DNA from: an uncultured Bacteroidales bacterium
GTDB lineage: Bacteria; Bacteroidota; Bacteroidia; Bacteroidales; FEN-979
Length of the DNA: 64,000 nucleotides
Assembly: GCA_903903985.1 (NCBI GenBank)
Contig: CAIVAT010000022.1
Coordinates: forward strand, 62,001 to 126,000
Direction: 5' to 3'
The stretch's first letter is position 1, and every line of letters begins with the position of its first letter. Positions 7,973 through 16,779 of the stretch are shown here, one piece after another. Both the position numbers and the translations under genes were made by a program. A model generated the notes under the pieces. That model was given only the letters and a program-made list of their open reading frames with translations, had not been told where the DNA came from and searched no databases.

Positions 7973-10404
7973 TGAAATTCAGTGTAAAAGAAGGCAATTT
8001 CTATCTTGATGACAAAAAGGTGTTCCTCAACTCGGGGGAAATCCATTATTTCAGGATAAAGCGCGCGTTTTGGGACAAGCACCTGGAGGCAGCCAAAGAG
8101 GCCGGTTTGACGACCATCAGCACTTACATACCCTGGGCATGGCACGAACCGGAGGAATCTGTTTTTGATTTTAACGGCACATCATGCCCCGAACGGGACC
8201 TGAAAGGATGGCTGCAAAAATGCCAGGACCATGGATTGCATTGCATCGTAAAACCAGGGCCTTTTATCCTGGCGGAATTTCGTGGAGCAGGTCTGCCTGA
8301 TTGGTTCATGGACCAGTATGGCCCTGAAGTCAAGATGCACAACAGGAAAGGTGGCATTGTTCAAAGTGACGGCGTCAGTCTGTTCAATGATAAATTCCTT
8401 GAGAAGGTGACGCTTTGGTATGACCAGATCATGCCGCTCATCCGCGACCATGAAATTACAACCGGTGGCCCGGTTATCATGATGCAGGTTTGCAATGAGA
8501 TCGGCGTCTTTTCCTGGCTGGCAAAGCAAGGTGATTATTGCAAGGCTGTGAGTGACCGTTTCATTTCTTACCTGTCGCATAAATTCAACAATATTGCTGA
8601 GATAAATAGTTTGTGGGGTACTGATTATCCCGGCTTTGCTCATGTTGAGCTTCCTCCCGACGGCAAACTTCCCTATGCATCAAAGGGGGATCGTGGCCGT
8701 GATTATGAATGGCACTGCTTCTGGAGAACATATTATGGCGACTATCTGCGAATGCTGAGCCGCATGGCCAGGGATAGAGGTGTTAGCATTCCATTCTATC
8801 ATAACCTTCCCGGCTGGATTTATGGAAACGGTTATGAGTTTCCGGTCAATATCACCATGTACGAAGATCTTTATGGTGATAAGGGCGAGCTTTTCTTCGG
8901 AGTCGATCATATCCCGGAATTCCTCTCCTACCGTAACCTGCATGACGACCGGATCATCAATGATATAACTTATGCAATGCAGGGCAACAAGCCGCTCTTT
9001 GCTGCTGAGTTCCAGTGCGGTTCCCGTGAATATCATGTGGTAACGAATCCACGGGAGATGGAACTTTTCTATAAGGCAAGCGTGGCCAATGGTCTGACCG
9101 GCTGGAACTACTACATGTTCTCTCAGGGGCGCAACCCAAGCCGCAGGGGCTATTCGGGGGAGACTTTTTACTGGTTCAACCCGCTTACACCGGAAGGGGA
9201 GCGAACCAGTGCCTTCCCATTGGTCAAACGAATGAGCCAGGTGATCAAAACCTCTGAAAGCCTTATTGTTAATGCAAAACGTAAAGCCGAAGTTTGTGTA
9301 CTTTTCTACCCTCCTTATTATGCAACAGAGTTGGAAAGACCTGTGGATGAAAAGTGCGGATTGCAATTCACTCCTTCCGTTATCCGCCGACCGGCATATT
9401 TCGATGGTTTGCTGAAAGCACTTCAGGTGTTGAACATCGATTATGATATGATCGATCTTGGAAAAGCTACCACCAACATATTGCTTGACTACCGGCAGGT
9501 TTGGGCATTCTGCACGGATGAAATGAATGGCAGGGACCAGCAAACCATTGTGGATTATACCAGGGCCGGGGGGCAGAGTGTTCTTTTCCCTTATCTGCCT
9601 GATCGCGAGATGTCGCAGCAGCCATGTGCCATCATTCGGGAAGCATTGTCAATAGCACCATCCGGAAGGGAAACCGTTGATTCGCCGTTGATCGATATGT
9701 ATAACCTGAAAGACATCAAGTGTGCCAACCCGGTAATCACCTATTCTGAAGAAATGCTTTCAGGGGCAGAGGTGATCGCCCGCACGATTCACGGAACTGC
9801 ATGTGGATTCTTAAAAGCGCTCGGAGGCGGATCCATGATCCACCTCGGAACCTGGATCGGATTCGACACCGAAGGGCATAAACCGGTTTATGAAGCGATT
9901 CTTCGCTGTTCCGGCGCAAAACTCAGGCAGGCATCAACCAGCAATGATTTTATTATCGTCAGGGAACGGTTCACCACGGACAATGCAGCAATGCTATTCA
10001 TCGGCAATTATTACAATGAAGAACAGTCCGGCAAAGTGACTTACACACACCCTGTTAGCGGCGAGGCAATCACCATTCCCTATATACAGGAAGAGCTGGT
10101 GTGGCCGGCGTTGGTTGGAGTGTTAACCCCGGTGTGCCTTGATGTTTCAAACGGACTACAGATTCTCCACAGCACTTCTGATATTCTCGGTGTTGTGGAA
10201 ATGAACGGCCATCTGGAGATTACCCTGTATGGAGATCGGGACCTGGCCGGGGAGATCGTGTTTGAAGGTGTTCATGTTCAAAAAATAAATTCCGCAACAC
10301 TGGATGATGCCGCTATGGCAATCATCCGGAACGATAACCGTATTGTATTGTCTTACAAACATTTACATAAGAAGGAAATGGTTCTTAGCATAAAAATCAA
10401 CTAA
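7972..10404 (+). CDS. Clan GH-A glycoside hydrolase, GH35/GH42-like (beta-galactosidase superfamily)
   Basis: An 810-residue protein without a signal peptide, so probably cytoplasmic. The N-terminus is GH35-like (LNSGEIHYFRI, STYIPWAWHEPEESVFDF, HCIVKPGPFILAEFRGAGLP). The probable acid/base is Glu176 in MMQVCNEIG and the probable nucleophile Glu346 in LFAAEFQCGS. The 170-residue separation is longer than usual for GH35, and the segment FNNIAEINSLWGTDYPGF resembles GH42. A following Rossmann-type domain (about residues 435-560, AEVCVLFYPPYYA...YTRAGGQSVLFPYLPD) resembles the GH42 trimerisation domain. The final ~170 residues are beta-rich. It lies between the symporter and the phosphorylase, and its stop is immediately followed by the ATG of the next gene. 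A role in trimming an imported oligosaccharide is inference. Confidence 0.85.
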   Translation: MKFSVKEGNFYLDDKKVFLNSGEIHYFRIKRAFWDKHLEAAKEAGLTTISTYIPWAWHEPEESVFDFNGTSCPERDLKGWLQKCQDHGLHCIVKPGPFILAEFRGAGLPDWFMDQYGPEVKMHNRKGGIVQSDGVSLFNDKFLEKVTLWYDQIMPLIRDHEITTGGPVIMMQVCNEIGVFSWLAKQGDYCKAVSDRFISYLSHKFNNIAEINSLWGTDYPGFAHVELPPDGKLPYASKGDRGRDYEWHCFWRTYYGDYLRMLSRMARDRGVSIPFYHNLPGWIYGNGYEFPVNITMYEDLYGDKGELFFGVDHIPEFLSYRNLHDDRIINDITYAMQGNKPLFAAEFQCGSREYHVVTNPREMELFYKASVANGLTGWNYYMFSQGRNPSRRGYSGETFYWFNPLTPEGERTSAFPLVKRMSQVIKTSESLIVNAKRKAEVCVLFYPPYYATELERPVDEKCGLQFTPSVIRRPAYFDGLLKALQVLNIDYDMIDLGKATTNILLDYRQVWAFCTDEMNGRDQQTIVDYTRAGGQSVLFPYLPDREMSQQPCAIIREALSIAPSGRETVDSPLIDMYNLKDIKCANPVITYSEEMLSGAEVIARTIHGTACGFLKALGGGSMIHLGTWIGFDTEGHKPVYEAILRCSGAKLRQASTSNDFIIVRERFTTDNAAMLFIGNYYNEEQSGKVTYTHPVSGEAITIPYIQEELVWPALVGVLTPVCLDVSNGLQILHSTSDILGVVEMNGHLEITLYGDRDLAGEIVFEGVHVQKINSATLDDAAMAIIRNDNRIVLSYKHLHKKEMVLSIKIN

Positions 10405-13400
10405 ATGATCCTTAAAAATTCCCCCGGGCTTACGTTCGATTTCCTTGAAAACGGCTCAATCAGGAGTATCGAAGTTGATCCGATCAGGATAAGCATCATA
10501 CAGGCAACACTGTTTTCAAGATCCAGGGCGAACCTGTATATAAGAAAAAGAACAAACCCCTTTGAATACAAACCACTGTTAGGGCCTGAAAGCAATAGTC
10601 GCTTTAGCATAACCAGCGATGCGTTTTATGCAGAGGGCAGTTGGGACGGGCTTGATTATATTTGTGTCCTTCACCTTTCAAAAACCAATCTGAGCTGGCA
10701 GTGGCGCATTGAGGTAAATAATACATCTCAAAATGCTGTTGATCTCGACCTGATCTATGTGCAGGATGCAGGGCTGAAGCAGATTTCTGACGGACTGGTC
10801 AATGAATATTATGTAAGCCAATACATTGAACGACGTATTCTTGAAGATGAAAACCATGGTGCCGTTATATGCTGCCGCCAGAACATGAAAGAATCAGTTG
10901 GCAATCCATGGTTGATGATGGCCGCAGCAAACACTGCGGTTTCGGCAAGTGTAGACGGCATGCAGTTTTACGGTAAAACGTTCAGGGAAACAGGTATTCC
11001 GGAAGGCCTGCTCGCTGAAAGGCTTGGAGGAGAATATTCCGGAGAATCCGCAGTACTTGCCTTACAGGAAAAACCTTTCCGGCTGGCTGCAGGGGAACAT
11101 CACCAGAGTGTTTTTGTCGCGCTCTATTTGCCGGATCACCCTGAGGCCACCTCACACGATGATTTGAACCGGCTAACCAACCTGGTACTTGAATCCGGCG
11201 CTGGCCTGGCCTCTCAAAATTCTCGTCTGCCGTTCACCCCGGTTAAAAATATTTTCAATACCTCTGTTTTTTTACCCGTTGATGATTTGAGCAATGAGGA
11301 GATTGACCGGTTTTTCGGCATTGAGCGGCGTCATTGTGAAGTTGAAAATGGTCAGTTGCTGTCATTTTTCTGTCGACAGGATATCCATGTTGTTTTACGG
11401 GCCAAAGAAATAATTGTTGACCGCCCGCATGCCCATATCATGCAGGCCCGGGGAGGGTATGCCCCCGATGAAAACATGGTATCGACGGCCTCCTTTGCCT
11501 ATGGTGTTTTCAATTCGCATCTTGCCCAGGGCAATACCAATTTTAATATTTTCCTCTCCGTTTGTTCAAGCCAGTTTAATCTCGCTCCCGAGACGGGGCA
11601 ACGGATCTTTGTTGAGCTCGGTGGCCGGAAATACCTGCTTGGAGTCCCTTCAGCTTTTGAGATCGGGCTGAACCACTGCCGGTGGATCTATAAACATGGC
11701 GACAATTTCTTTCAGGTGCGCAGCTGGACTTCCAAAAAGGCCCCGCAGGTCAATATGGATTTCAGGGTTCTGAATGGTAAAAAAGTGAATTTCTTAATCA
11801 CCCATGATTTTGATCAACTCAATGGCTGGACGATCGTGCCGGGAAGCACGGCTGGTGAGTATGTTGCGAAACCGAAAGCAGACAGCATAATTGCCGGTAA
11901 ATTTCCGCATGCACAATTCCGTTTGGTCATCAACGGCACCCATTCTGATTATACGGCTTGCGGTGACGAAGTGCTGTATAGCGACAATAAAAGTCATGGG
12001 GACTCTTTTTTTATTCTTGATGTAAAGGAGACCTCTGATTTTTCCCTGAGTTTTACCGGGGAGGTATGCTCCCGGTCCCGGACAATTATTTTTGAAGATG
12101 CCGATGAACAGTGGCGCTCAGATTGTCAGGATGCCCGGTCTGCCTGGCAGGACCTGAGCTTAAACCTTTCGCTGAAGGGTGATCATGAAGACACTGCCGC
12201 CATCCGGGAGATCCTCCCGTGGTACGGCATGAATGCACTGACCCATTTTTTAACACCGTATGGCCTGGAACAATTCAGCGGAGCGGCCTGGGGCACGCGC
12301 GACATTTCCCAGGGACCGTTTGACCTGCTGTTGTGTATGGAAAAATATGAGGAAGCCAAACAGGTCCTTCGCACTATTTTCGCCAATCAGAATCCTGACG
12401 GAGGATGGCCGCAATGGTGGATGTTCGACAGTTACTCAAACATACGGGCCGACAGTGCTCATGGAGATGTAGTTTACTGGTGCATGATTGCACTTGCCAA
12501 CTATATCAAAGTTACCGGCGATATTGAAATCCTTAATGAGATTTTACCTTTTTATCATGCAACCGGTACTGCCAAAGCTGAAAAGGAAACGCTCAGCAAA
12601 CATGTCGGCAGGCTTGTTAAAATGATCGTTGACTCCTTTATTCCGGGTACTGCCCTGGTCCCCTTTGGAGGAGGCGACTGGAATGATTCCCTGCAGCCGG
12701 TAAGCAAGGACCTGGCGCAACGAATGATCTCAAGCTGGACGGTTGAAATGAATTACCAGGCCTTCAGCCAATACACGGCGGTATATGAGCAGTCCGGCAA
12801 TACCGTGAATGCAAAAGAATTGAAAGACATCTGTGAACAGATTAAATCCGATTTCAACAAATACCTGATCAGGGATGGAGTGGTTGCAGGATATGGCCTG
12901 GTTGAAGATGACGGAAGCATCAGCCTGCTGCTCCATCCGTGTGATGATAAAACCAATATCCGGTTTAGCATTTTGCCAATGAATCGCGGCATTATCAGTG
13001 GAATTTTTACCAGGGAACAAGCGCTGCGACACCAGGATCTTATCGAACAGCACCTGAAAGGCCCGGATGGAGCCCGGTTGATGAACCGCCCGCTCAAATA
13101 TAAAGGAGGGATTCAAACACTTTTTCAGAGGGCCGAAAGCAGCACCTTTTTTGGTCGCGAGATAGGGCTCATGTATGTGCATGAACACATTCGTTATGCC
13201 GAATCGCAAGCCATTACTGGCAGGGCGGATGCTTTTGTGAAGGCACTCCGCCAGGCCATTCCGGTTGCCTACCGGGATGTTGTGCCCTGTGGGGATACCC
13301 GGCAATCAAATTGTTATTACAGCAGTTCGGATGTCACTTTTAAAAGCCGTTATGAAGCAGATGAACGATACGATGAAATAAAAACGGGAAAAATAACATT

Positions 13401-13749
13401 GAAAGGAGGATGGCGGGTCTATTCCAGCGGACCGGGTATTTTTATTGGACTGGTTGTGTCCCGGTTACTTGGTTTACGCACTGAATCGGGTAACATCATT
13501 ATCGATCCGGTCATTCCGCATTCTTTAGATGGATTATCGGCTTCAATCGATTTCAAGGGCCATTCAGCAACATTCAACTATTCAATAAAGGAAAACTGGT
13601 TTGGCGTCAAAGCCATCTCCATCAACGGGAAACCTGTACCATTCATCCATGAAGAAAACAAATACCGCCAGGGTGGGGCTGTTATTCCGACCGGTCTTTT
13701 TTTATCGATGTTGAATCAACAGGAAAATATTATTGATATTGAGCTTTAA
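10405..13749 (+). CDS. GH94 glycoside phosphorylase, probable 1,2-beta-oligoglucan (sophoro-oligosaccharide) phosphorylase
   Basis: 1114 residues, no signal peptide. The family motif GGDWNDSLQ lies at about residues 756-764. Asp761, the second Asp of DWND, corresponds to the general acid established for GH94 cellobiose/chitobiose phosphorylases. Other GH94-like blocks are the N-terminal beta-sandwich (LSWQWRIEVNNTSQNAVDLD), LEQFSGAAWGTRDISQGP, NPDGGWPQWWMFDSYSNIRA and the C-terminal WRVYSSGPGIFIGLVVSRLL. The ~1100-residue size matches characterised 1,2-beta-oligoglucan phosphorylases of Listeria and Lachnoclostridium and differs from ~800-residue cellobiose phosphorylases. The expected reaction is phosphorolysis of sophoro-oligosaccharides to glucose 1-phosphate. 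The linkage call rests on size plus neighbours (GH144-like and GH3). It is tightly coupled to the upstream gene (TAAATG). Confidence 0.87.
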   Translation: MILKNSPGLTFDFLENGSIRSIEVDPIRISIIQATLFSRSRANLYIRKRTNPFEYKPLLGPESNSRFSITSDAFYAEGSWDGLDYICVLHLSKTNLSWQWRIEVNNTSQNAVDLDLIYVQDAGLKQISDGLVNEYYVSQYIERRILEDENHGAVICCRQNMKESVGNPWLMMAAANTAVSASVDGMQFYGKTFRETGIPEGLLAERLGGEYSGESAVLALQEKPFRLAAGEHHQSVFVALYLPDHPEATSHDDLNRLTNLVLESGAGLASQNSRLPFTPVKNIFNTSVFLPVDDLSNEEIDRFFGIERRHCEVENGQLLSFFCRQDIHVVLRAKEIIVDRPHAHIMQARGGYAPDENMVSTASFAYGVFNSHLAQGNTNFNIFLSVCSSQFNLAPETGQRIFVELGGRKYLLGVPSAFEIGLNHCRWIYKHGDNFFQVRSWTSKKAPQVNMDFRVLNGKKVNFLITHDFDQLNGWTIVPGSTAGEYVAKPKADSIIAGKFPHAQFRLVINGTHSDYTACGDEVLYSDNKSHGDSFFILDVKETSDFSLSFTGEVCSRSRTIIFEDADEQWRSDCQDARSAWQDLSLNLSLKGDHEDTAAIREILPWYGMNALTHFLTPYGLEQFSGAAWGTRDISQGPFDLLLCMEKYEEAKQVLRTIFANQNPDGGWPQWWMFDSYSNIRADSAHGDVVYWCMIALANYIKVTGDIEILNEILPFYHATGTAKAEKETLSKHVGRLVKMIVDSFIPGTALVPFGGGDWNDSLQPVSKDLAQRMISSWTVEMNYQAFSQYTAVYEQSGNTVNAKELKDICEQIKSDFNKYLIRDGVVAGYGLVEDDGSISLLLHPCDDKTNIRFSILPMNRGIISGIFTREQALRHQDLIEQHLKGPDGARLMNRPLKYKGGIQTLFQRAESSTFFGREIGLMYVHEHIRYAESQAITGRADAFVKALRQAIPVAYRDVVPCGDTRQSNCYYSSSDVTFKSRYEADERYDEIKTGKITLKGGWRVYSSGPGIFIGLVVSRLLGLRTESGNIIIDPVIPHSLDGLSASIDFKGHSATFNYSIKENWFGVKAISINGKPVPFIHEENKYRQGGAVIPTGLFLSMLNQQENIIDIEL

Positions 13750-13770
13750 GAAGGGAACTCCTGCCGGATT

Positions 13771-15522
13771 TCACCCGAGTAAACTGATGATCTCCTGCTG
13801 AAGTATTTCAAAGGTGAATGGCTTGCTCACATACCCGTCCATCCCTGCCCCGAGGTATAATTCGCGATCACCTTTCATGGCATTGGCAGTCAAAGCCATA
13901 ATGATCGAATGGCGGGAACTCCCTTTTTCCTCTTCCCGGATGGCTTTGGCCACCTGGTATCCATCCATAAATGGCATCTGAATGTCCAGAATGATCAGAT
14001 CATAGTTTCTGGCATGGTACATGTCGAAGGCTTGCTGCCCATCATCAGCCAAGTCGACTTCGAATCCCATTTTTTTTAACTGGAAGTTAACGATCCGTTG
14101 GTTGATGGCATTGTCTTCAGCTACCAATACCCGTTTCTGTGCAAACCCTGCCCTTTCTTCAGAATGGTTGTTCATGGACTGATCCTTCTGCGTTTTAGAC
14201 ACGGTAAACGGCAGTGTGAACCAAAACATGGAACCTCTGCCAGGATTGCTTTCCACCCCGATATGGCCCCCCATGGCATCGGCCAGTTTTTTACAGATCG
14301 AGAGACCCAGTCCGGTTCCGGAAATCAGTTTTGATTTGTCTTGTTTTAACCTGGAAAAAACCTGGAAGAGGGAGTTCAACGACTCTTTCGGGATGCCGAT
14401 ACCGGTGTCAACCACTTCAAATCTTAACTTCACCGCGTTGTCAGTGTGTTCAACCTGACGAATGTGAACCTCAATTTTTCCCTGCTCGGTAAATTTTATA
14501 GCATTGTTCGTCAGGTTGATTATGATCTGCCGCAGGCGCTTTGAATCGCCGATCAGGAGGTTTGAGACATTGTGACCGGTAAAAATGTCAAATCCCAGGG
14601 ATTTTTCAGAAGCCTTCAATTTCATGACCAGGGAGATGTCCTCCATTACCCGGTCGAGCATGAAAGGTTGAAGGTCCATCTCCAGTTTTCCGGCTTCAAT
14701 GACTGAAAAATCGAGCACGTCATTCAGTAAAACAAGCAGGTTCTCAGCGGAGGAGATGATGCCGTTCAATAAATCCATTTGCTCAGGTGCAAGTGGTGAA
14801 CTTCTTAAAATTTCAGACAATCCCAAAATACCGTTCATGGGAGTTCGAAACTCGTGCGACACACTGGCGATAAACTCATTTTTGGCCAGTGTTCCTGCTT
14901 CGGCCAATTCTTTCGAATGCCGGAGTTCTTCCTCATAAAGGATACGTTCGGTAATATCCCATGAAATGCCTATCAATCCGATGATCCGGTTTTCAGCATT
15001 CCTGATCGGGGCAATGCTGCTGTTCACCCATCGCTTCAGGTCATTATGATCCAATTCCTCTTCGATATCATATAATGCAGTGCCGGTTTCGATCACCGAA
15101 GCCTCTTTTTTAATATATTCCGTATTGTTGTATCCGGGGAAAATATCCTGGATCTTTTTTCCGGTAATTTTTTCTGCCGGAATTCCTGCCAATTCAACAA
15201 ATGGCTGGTTTACAAGGATGTAATTAAGGTGTACGTCTTTGAAGTAAACAAAAGCCGGGATGGTATTGAGCAACGCTGAAAGCTCTTCAGCACGGATTTT
15301 CAGGTTGTCGGAGACCTTCTTCAGATCGGCAGAAGTCCTGGTAAGCAGTGAGGAGAAGATGCTCTTTTCCTTACTGGACCGTTGATATTTAAACAGCAGT
15401 TTATCATAGTCTGCATTGACCTTCTTCAGCTCCTCTATGATCTGTTCCTTGCGGACGGAAAAATCTTCCGGATTTTGATATCCTGAAAGTTCTTCAATTA
15501 GCATGAGAATTTTAAGCGACAT
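13771..15522 (-). CDS. Hybrid histidine kinase: coiled coil, PAS, HisKA, HATPase, receiver
   Basis: 583 residues from the start at 15522, no membrane segment, so cytoplasmic. Order: N-terminal coiled coil (about 1-75), a PAS domain (about 80-205, ELSALLNTIPAFVYFKD to ISWDITERI), the HisKA box SHEFRTPMNGILG with the phospho-accepting His, and the ATPase with N box NLTNNAIKFTEQG and G boxes DTGIGIP and GTGLGLSIC. A C-terminal receiver follows (VLVAEDNAINQRI, LDIQMPFMDG with the acceptor Asp, VSKPFTFE). The upstream FIST gene stops at 15512, inside the first codons of this gene, so the two are translationally coupled and the FIST protein is the likely input partner. A longer frame back to 15606 exists, but the 15522 start gives the usual short overlap. 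No DNA-binding output domain is present. Confidence 0.93.
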   Translation of the reverse strand: MSLKILMLIEELSGYQNPEDFSVRKEQIIEELKKVNADYDKLLFKYQRSSKEKSIFSSLLTRTSADLKKVSDNLKIRAEELSALLNTIPAFVYFKDVHLNYILVNQPFVELAGIPAEKITGKKIQDIFPGYNNTEYIKKEASVIETGTALYDIEEELDHNDLKRWVNSSIAPIRNAENRIIGLIGISWDITERILYEEELRHSKELAEAGTLAKNEFIASVSHEFRTPMNGILGLSEILRSSPLAPEQMDLLNGIISSAENLLVLLNDVLDFSVIEAGKLEMDLQPFMLDRVMEDISLVMKLKASEKSLGFDIFTGHNVSNLLIGDSKRLRQIIINLTNNAIKFTEQGKIEVHIRQVEHTDNAVKLRFEVVDTGIGIPKESLNSLFQVFSRLKQDKSKLISGTGLGLSICKKLADAMGGHIGVESNPGRGSMFWFTLPFTVSKTQKDQSMNNHSEERAGFAQKRVLVAEDNAINQRIVNFQLKKMGFEVDLADDGQQAFDMYHARNYDLIILDIQMPFMDGYQVAKAIREEEKGSSRHSIIMALTANAMKGDRELYLGAGMDGYVSKPFTFEILQQEIISLLG

Positions 15523-16654
15523 CTGGTTTTTGCTTAATGGAAACCATGGTGAATGTTTCATTATGAAATTCACAGGAGGCATGCTCAAAATTTCCGATTT
15601 CACCATAGGTGAAAAACCCGATCAGTGGTTTGTCCCAGTTTTGCCATGCATGATCAATTTCTTCTGAAATTGTCGGCCCCAGCGCATTGTGGCGGGCCAT
15701 GCAGGAAAACAGGATCAAAACATCGGTTTCACTGTTTTTAATGTAAAAATTATTGACTTTTCTACGCGTATCTTCAATAATTTCTAACCCGGGTGAACTG
15801 GAAAAAGTAACGACTGCCCCGTTGGGGACGGTGCCTGCAAAAATCAGTGCTTTTTTCTTGATATCGACGTTGATCACCGCCCGCAGCACATCCGGCGATC
15901 CTGTTTTCTTTATCAACAGCGGAAATTCAACACCTATTTCAGGGAGGTCTGCATCGCCTATATTCAAATAATCTTTATAAACATCCAGTGCGGGCTGGTC
16001 GTCGATGGTATACACAATATTGCCTTCTGAATGGGTGATGATTTTGTCAGCACCGATACTCACCCATCCGCTGGTAGCAATTCCATCGATATCGTACTTT
16101 TCAGCATTAAAAACCAAAGCCATCGCGCCATTGTTCTCAAGGTTATTTTCTGAGAATACAAACGTTTCATTGAACCGAGCATCATCGCCCGCCAAACCGC
16201 CAAACAACCTGATATGGTCTCCGGCAAGATGCTGGATGCCTCGTACCATTTGTTCGCCATCCATGTCAAGGCCGCTTCCGAGTACGAGAATTGCCGGTTT
16301 TTCAAAAACATCTGCCGCCCATTTCCCGATGCTTTCTCCCAGGCTGAAGGAAGTTTGACCCTTGCCGTGGAAAAGCCTGATCTCAAAGGACCCGGGGATC
16401 AGTTCCATCATCAGGCATACCAATCCGCCATCGGTGATCACCTGGTTACTCCGATCATATAAAAATTCACCGCATGAACTGCACCCAAACACATTTACAT
16501 GGCGGGGCTTTAAAAAAGTGATGATATCCTTCAGCTCAAGGTCTACTGACGAAAAAACGATCGCAACATTGGGCTGAAAACCATCGCTTGTGTTTTCAAT
16601 CCATGCTTGCATGAAATTCTTAATGGAATCGGAATAGAACGTTTTCAAATACAT
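15512..16654 (-). CDS. FIST-domain sensory protein
   Basis: 380 residues. FIST_N (about 10-205) includes VNVFGCSSCGEFLYD and LVLGSGLDMDGEQMVRGIQH. FIST_C (about 210-375) includes ALDVYKDYLNIG, ILFSCMARHNALG and GFFTYGEIGNFE. FIST proteins are soluble ligand-binding sensors, proposed to bind small molecules such as amino acids, usually paired with kinases or cyclases. Here the partner is the overlapping hybrid kinase. An in-frame ATG at 16696 overlaps the -7 promoter element at 16686-16693, so it cannot be in the transcript. The ATG at 16654 is the supported start. The gene diverges from the T9SS protein at 16780. Confidence 0.92.
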   Translation of the reverse strand: MYLKTFYSDSIKNFMQAWIENTSDGFQPNVAIVFSSVDLELKDIITFLKPRHVNVFGCSSCGEFLYDRSNQVITDGGLVCLMMELIPGSFEIRLFHGKGQTSFSLGESIGKWAADVFEKPAILVLGSGLDMDGEQMVRGIQHLAGDHIRLFGGLAGDDARFNETFVFSENNLENNGAMALVFNAEKYDIDGIATSGWVSIGADKIITHSEGNIVYTIDDQPALDVYKDYLNIGDADLPEIGVEFPLLIKKTGSPDVLRAVINVDIKKKALIFAGTVPNGAVVTFSSSPGLEIIEDTRRKVNNFYIKNSETDVLILFSCMARHNALGPTISEEIDHAWQNWDKPLIGFFTYGEIGNFEHASCEFHNETFTMVSIKQKPDVA

Positions 16655-16685
16655 ATTGGTATGTTTGAGGTCGGTTTGCGTGTAA

Positions 16686-16693
16686 CAAATATA
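16686..16693 (-). promoter_or_regulatory. Bacteroidota-type -7 element for the FIST/kinase operon
   Basis: Read on the minus strand this is TATATTTG, a perfect match to TAnnTTTG. The expected start of transcription is near 16679, 25 bases before the ATG at 16654. A clear -33 element is not seen at ideal spacing. Confidence 0.6.
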
Positions 16694-16731
16694 CAAATTT
16701 CGCCAAATGGATCATTTGTTTTCAAAGGTAA

Positions 16732-16761
16732 TTGTTCGGACAGAGAATAACGCTATTTTTG
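16732..16761 (+). promoter_or_regulatory. Promoter of the secreted T9SS protein gene
   Basis: TTG (16732-16734), a 19-base spacer and TATTTTTG (16754-16761) fit the Bacteroidota -33/-7 pattern. Transcription would begin near 16768, just before the ATG at 16780. It is arranged back to back with the promoter at 16686. Confidence 0.65.
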
Positions 16762-16779
16762 CAGTCTAATATTCCCTTC

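Noticed and set aside
8182..9543. Long antisense frames inside the GH35-like gene (for example 8680-9543)
   Set aside because: They mirror codon bias of the plus-strand gene, lack family features and have no promoter.
16696..16732. Longer frames for the FIST protein (ATG 16696) and the T9SS protein (TTG 16732)
   Set aside because: Both start codons lie inside promoter elements. The downstream ATGs at 16654 and 16780 give normal N-termini, a signal peptide in the latter.
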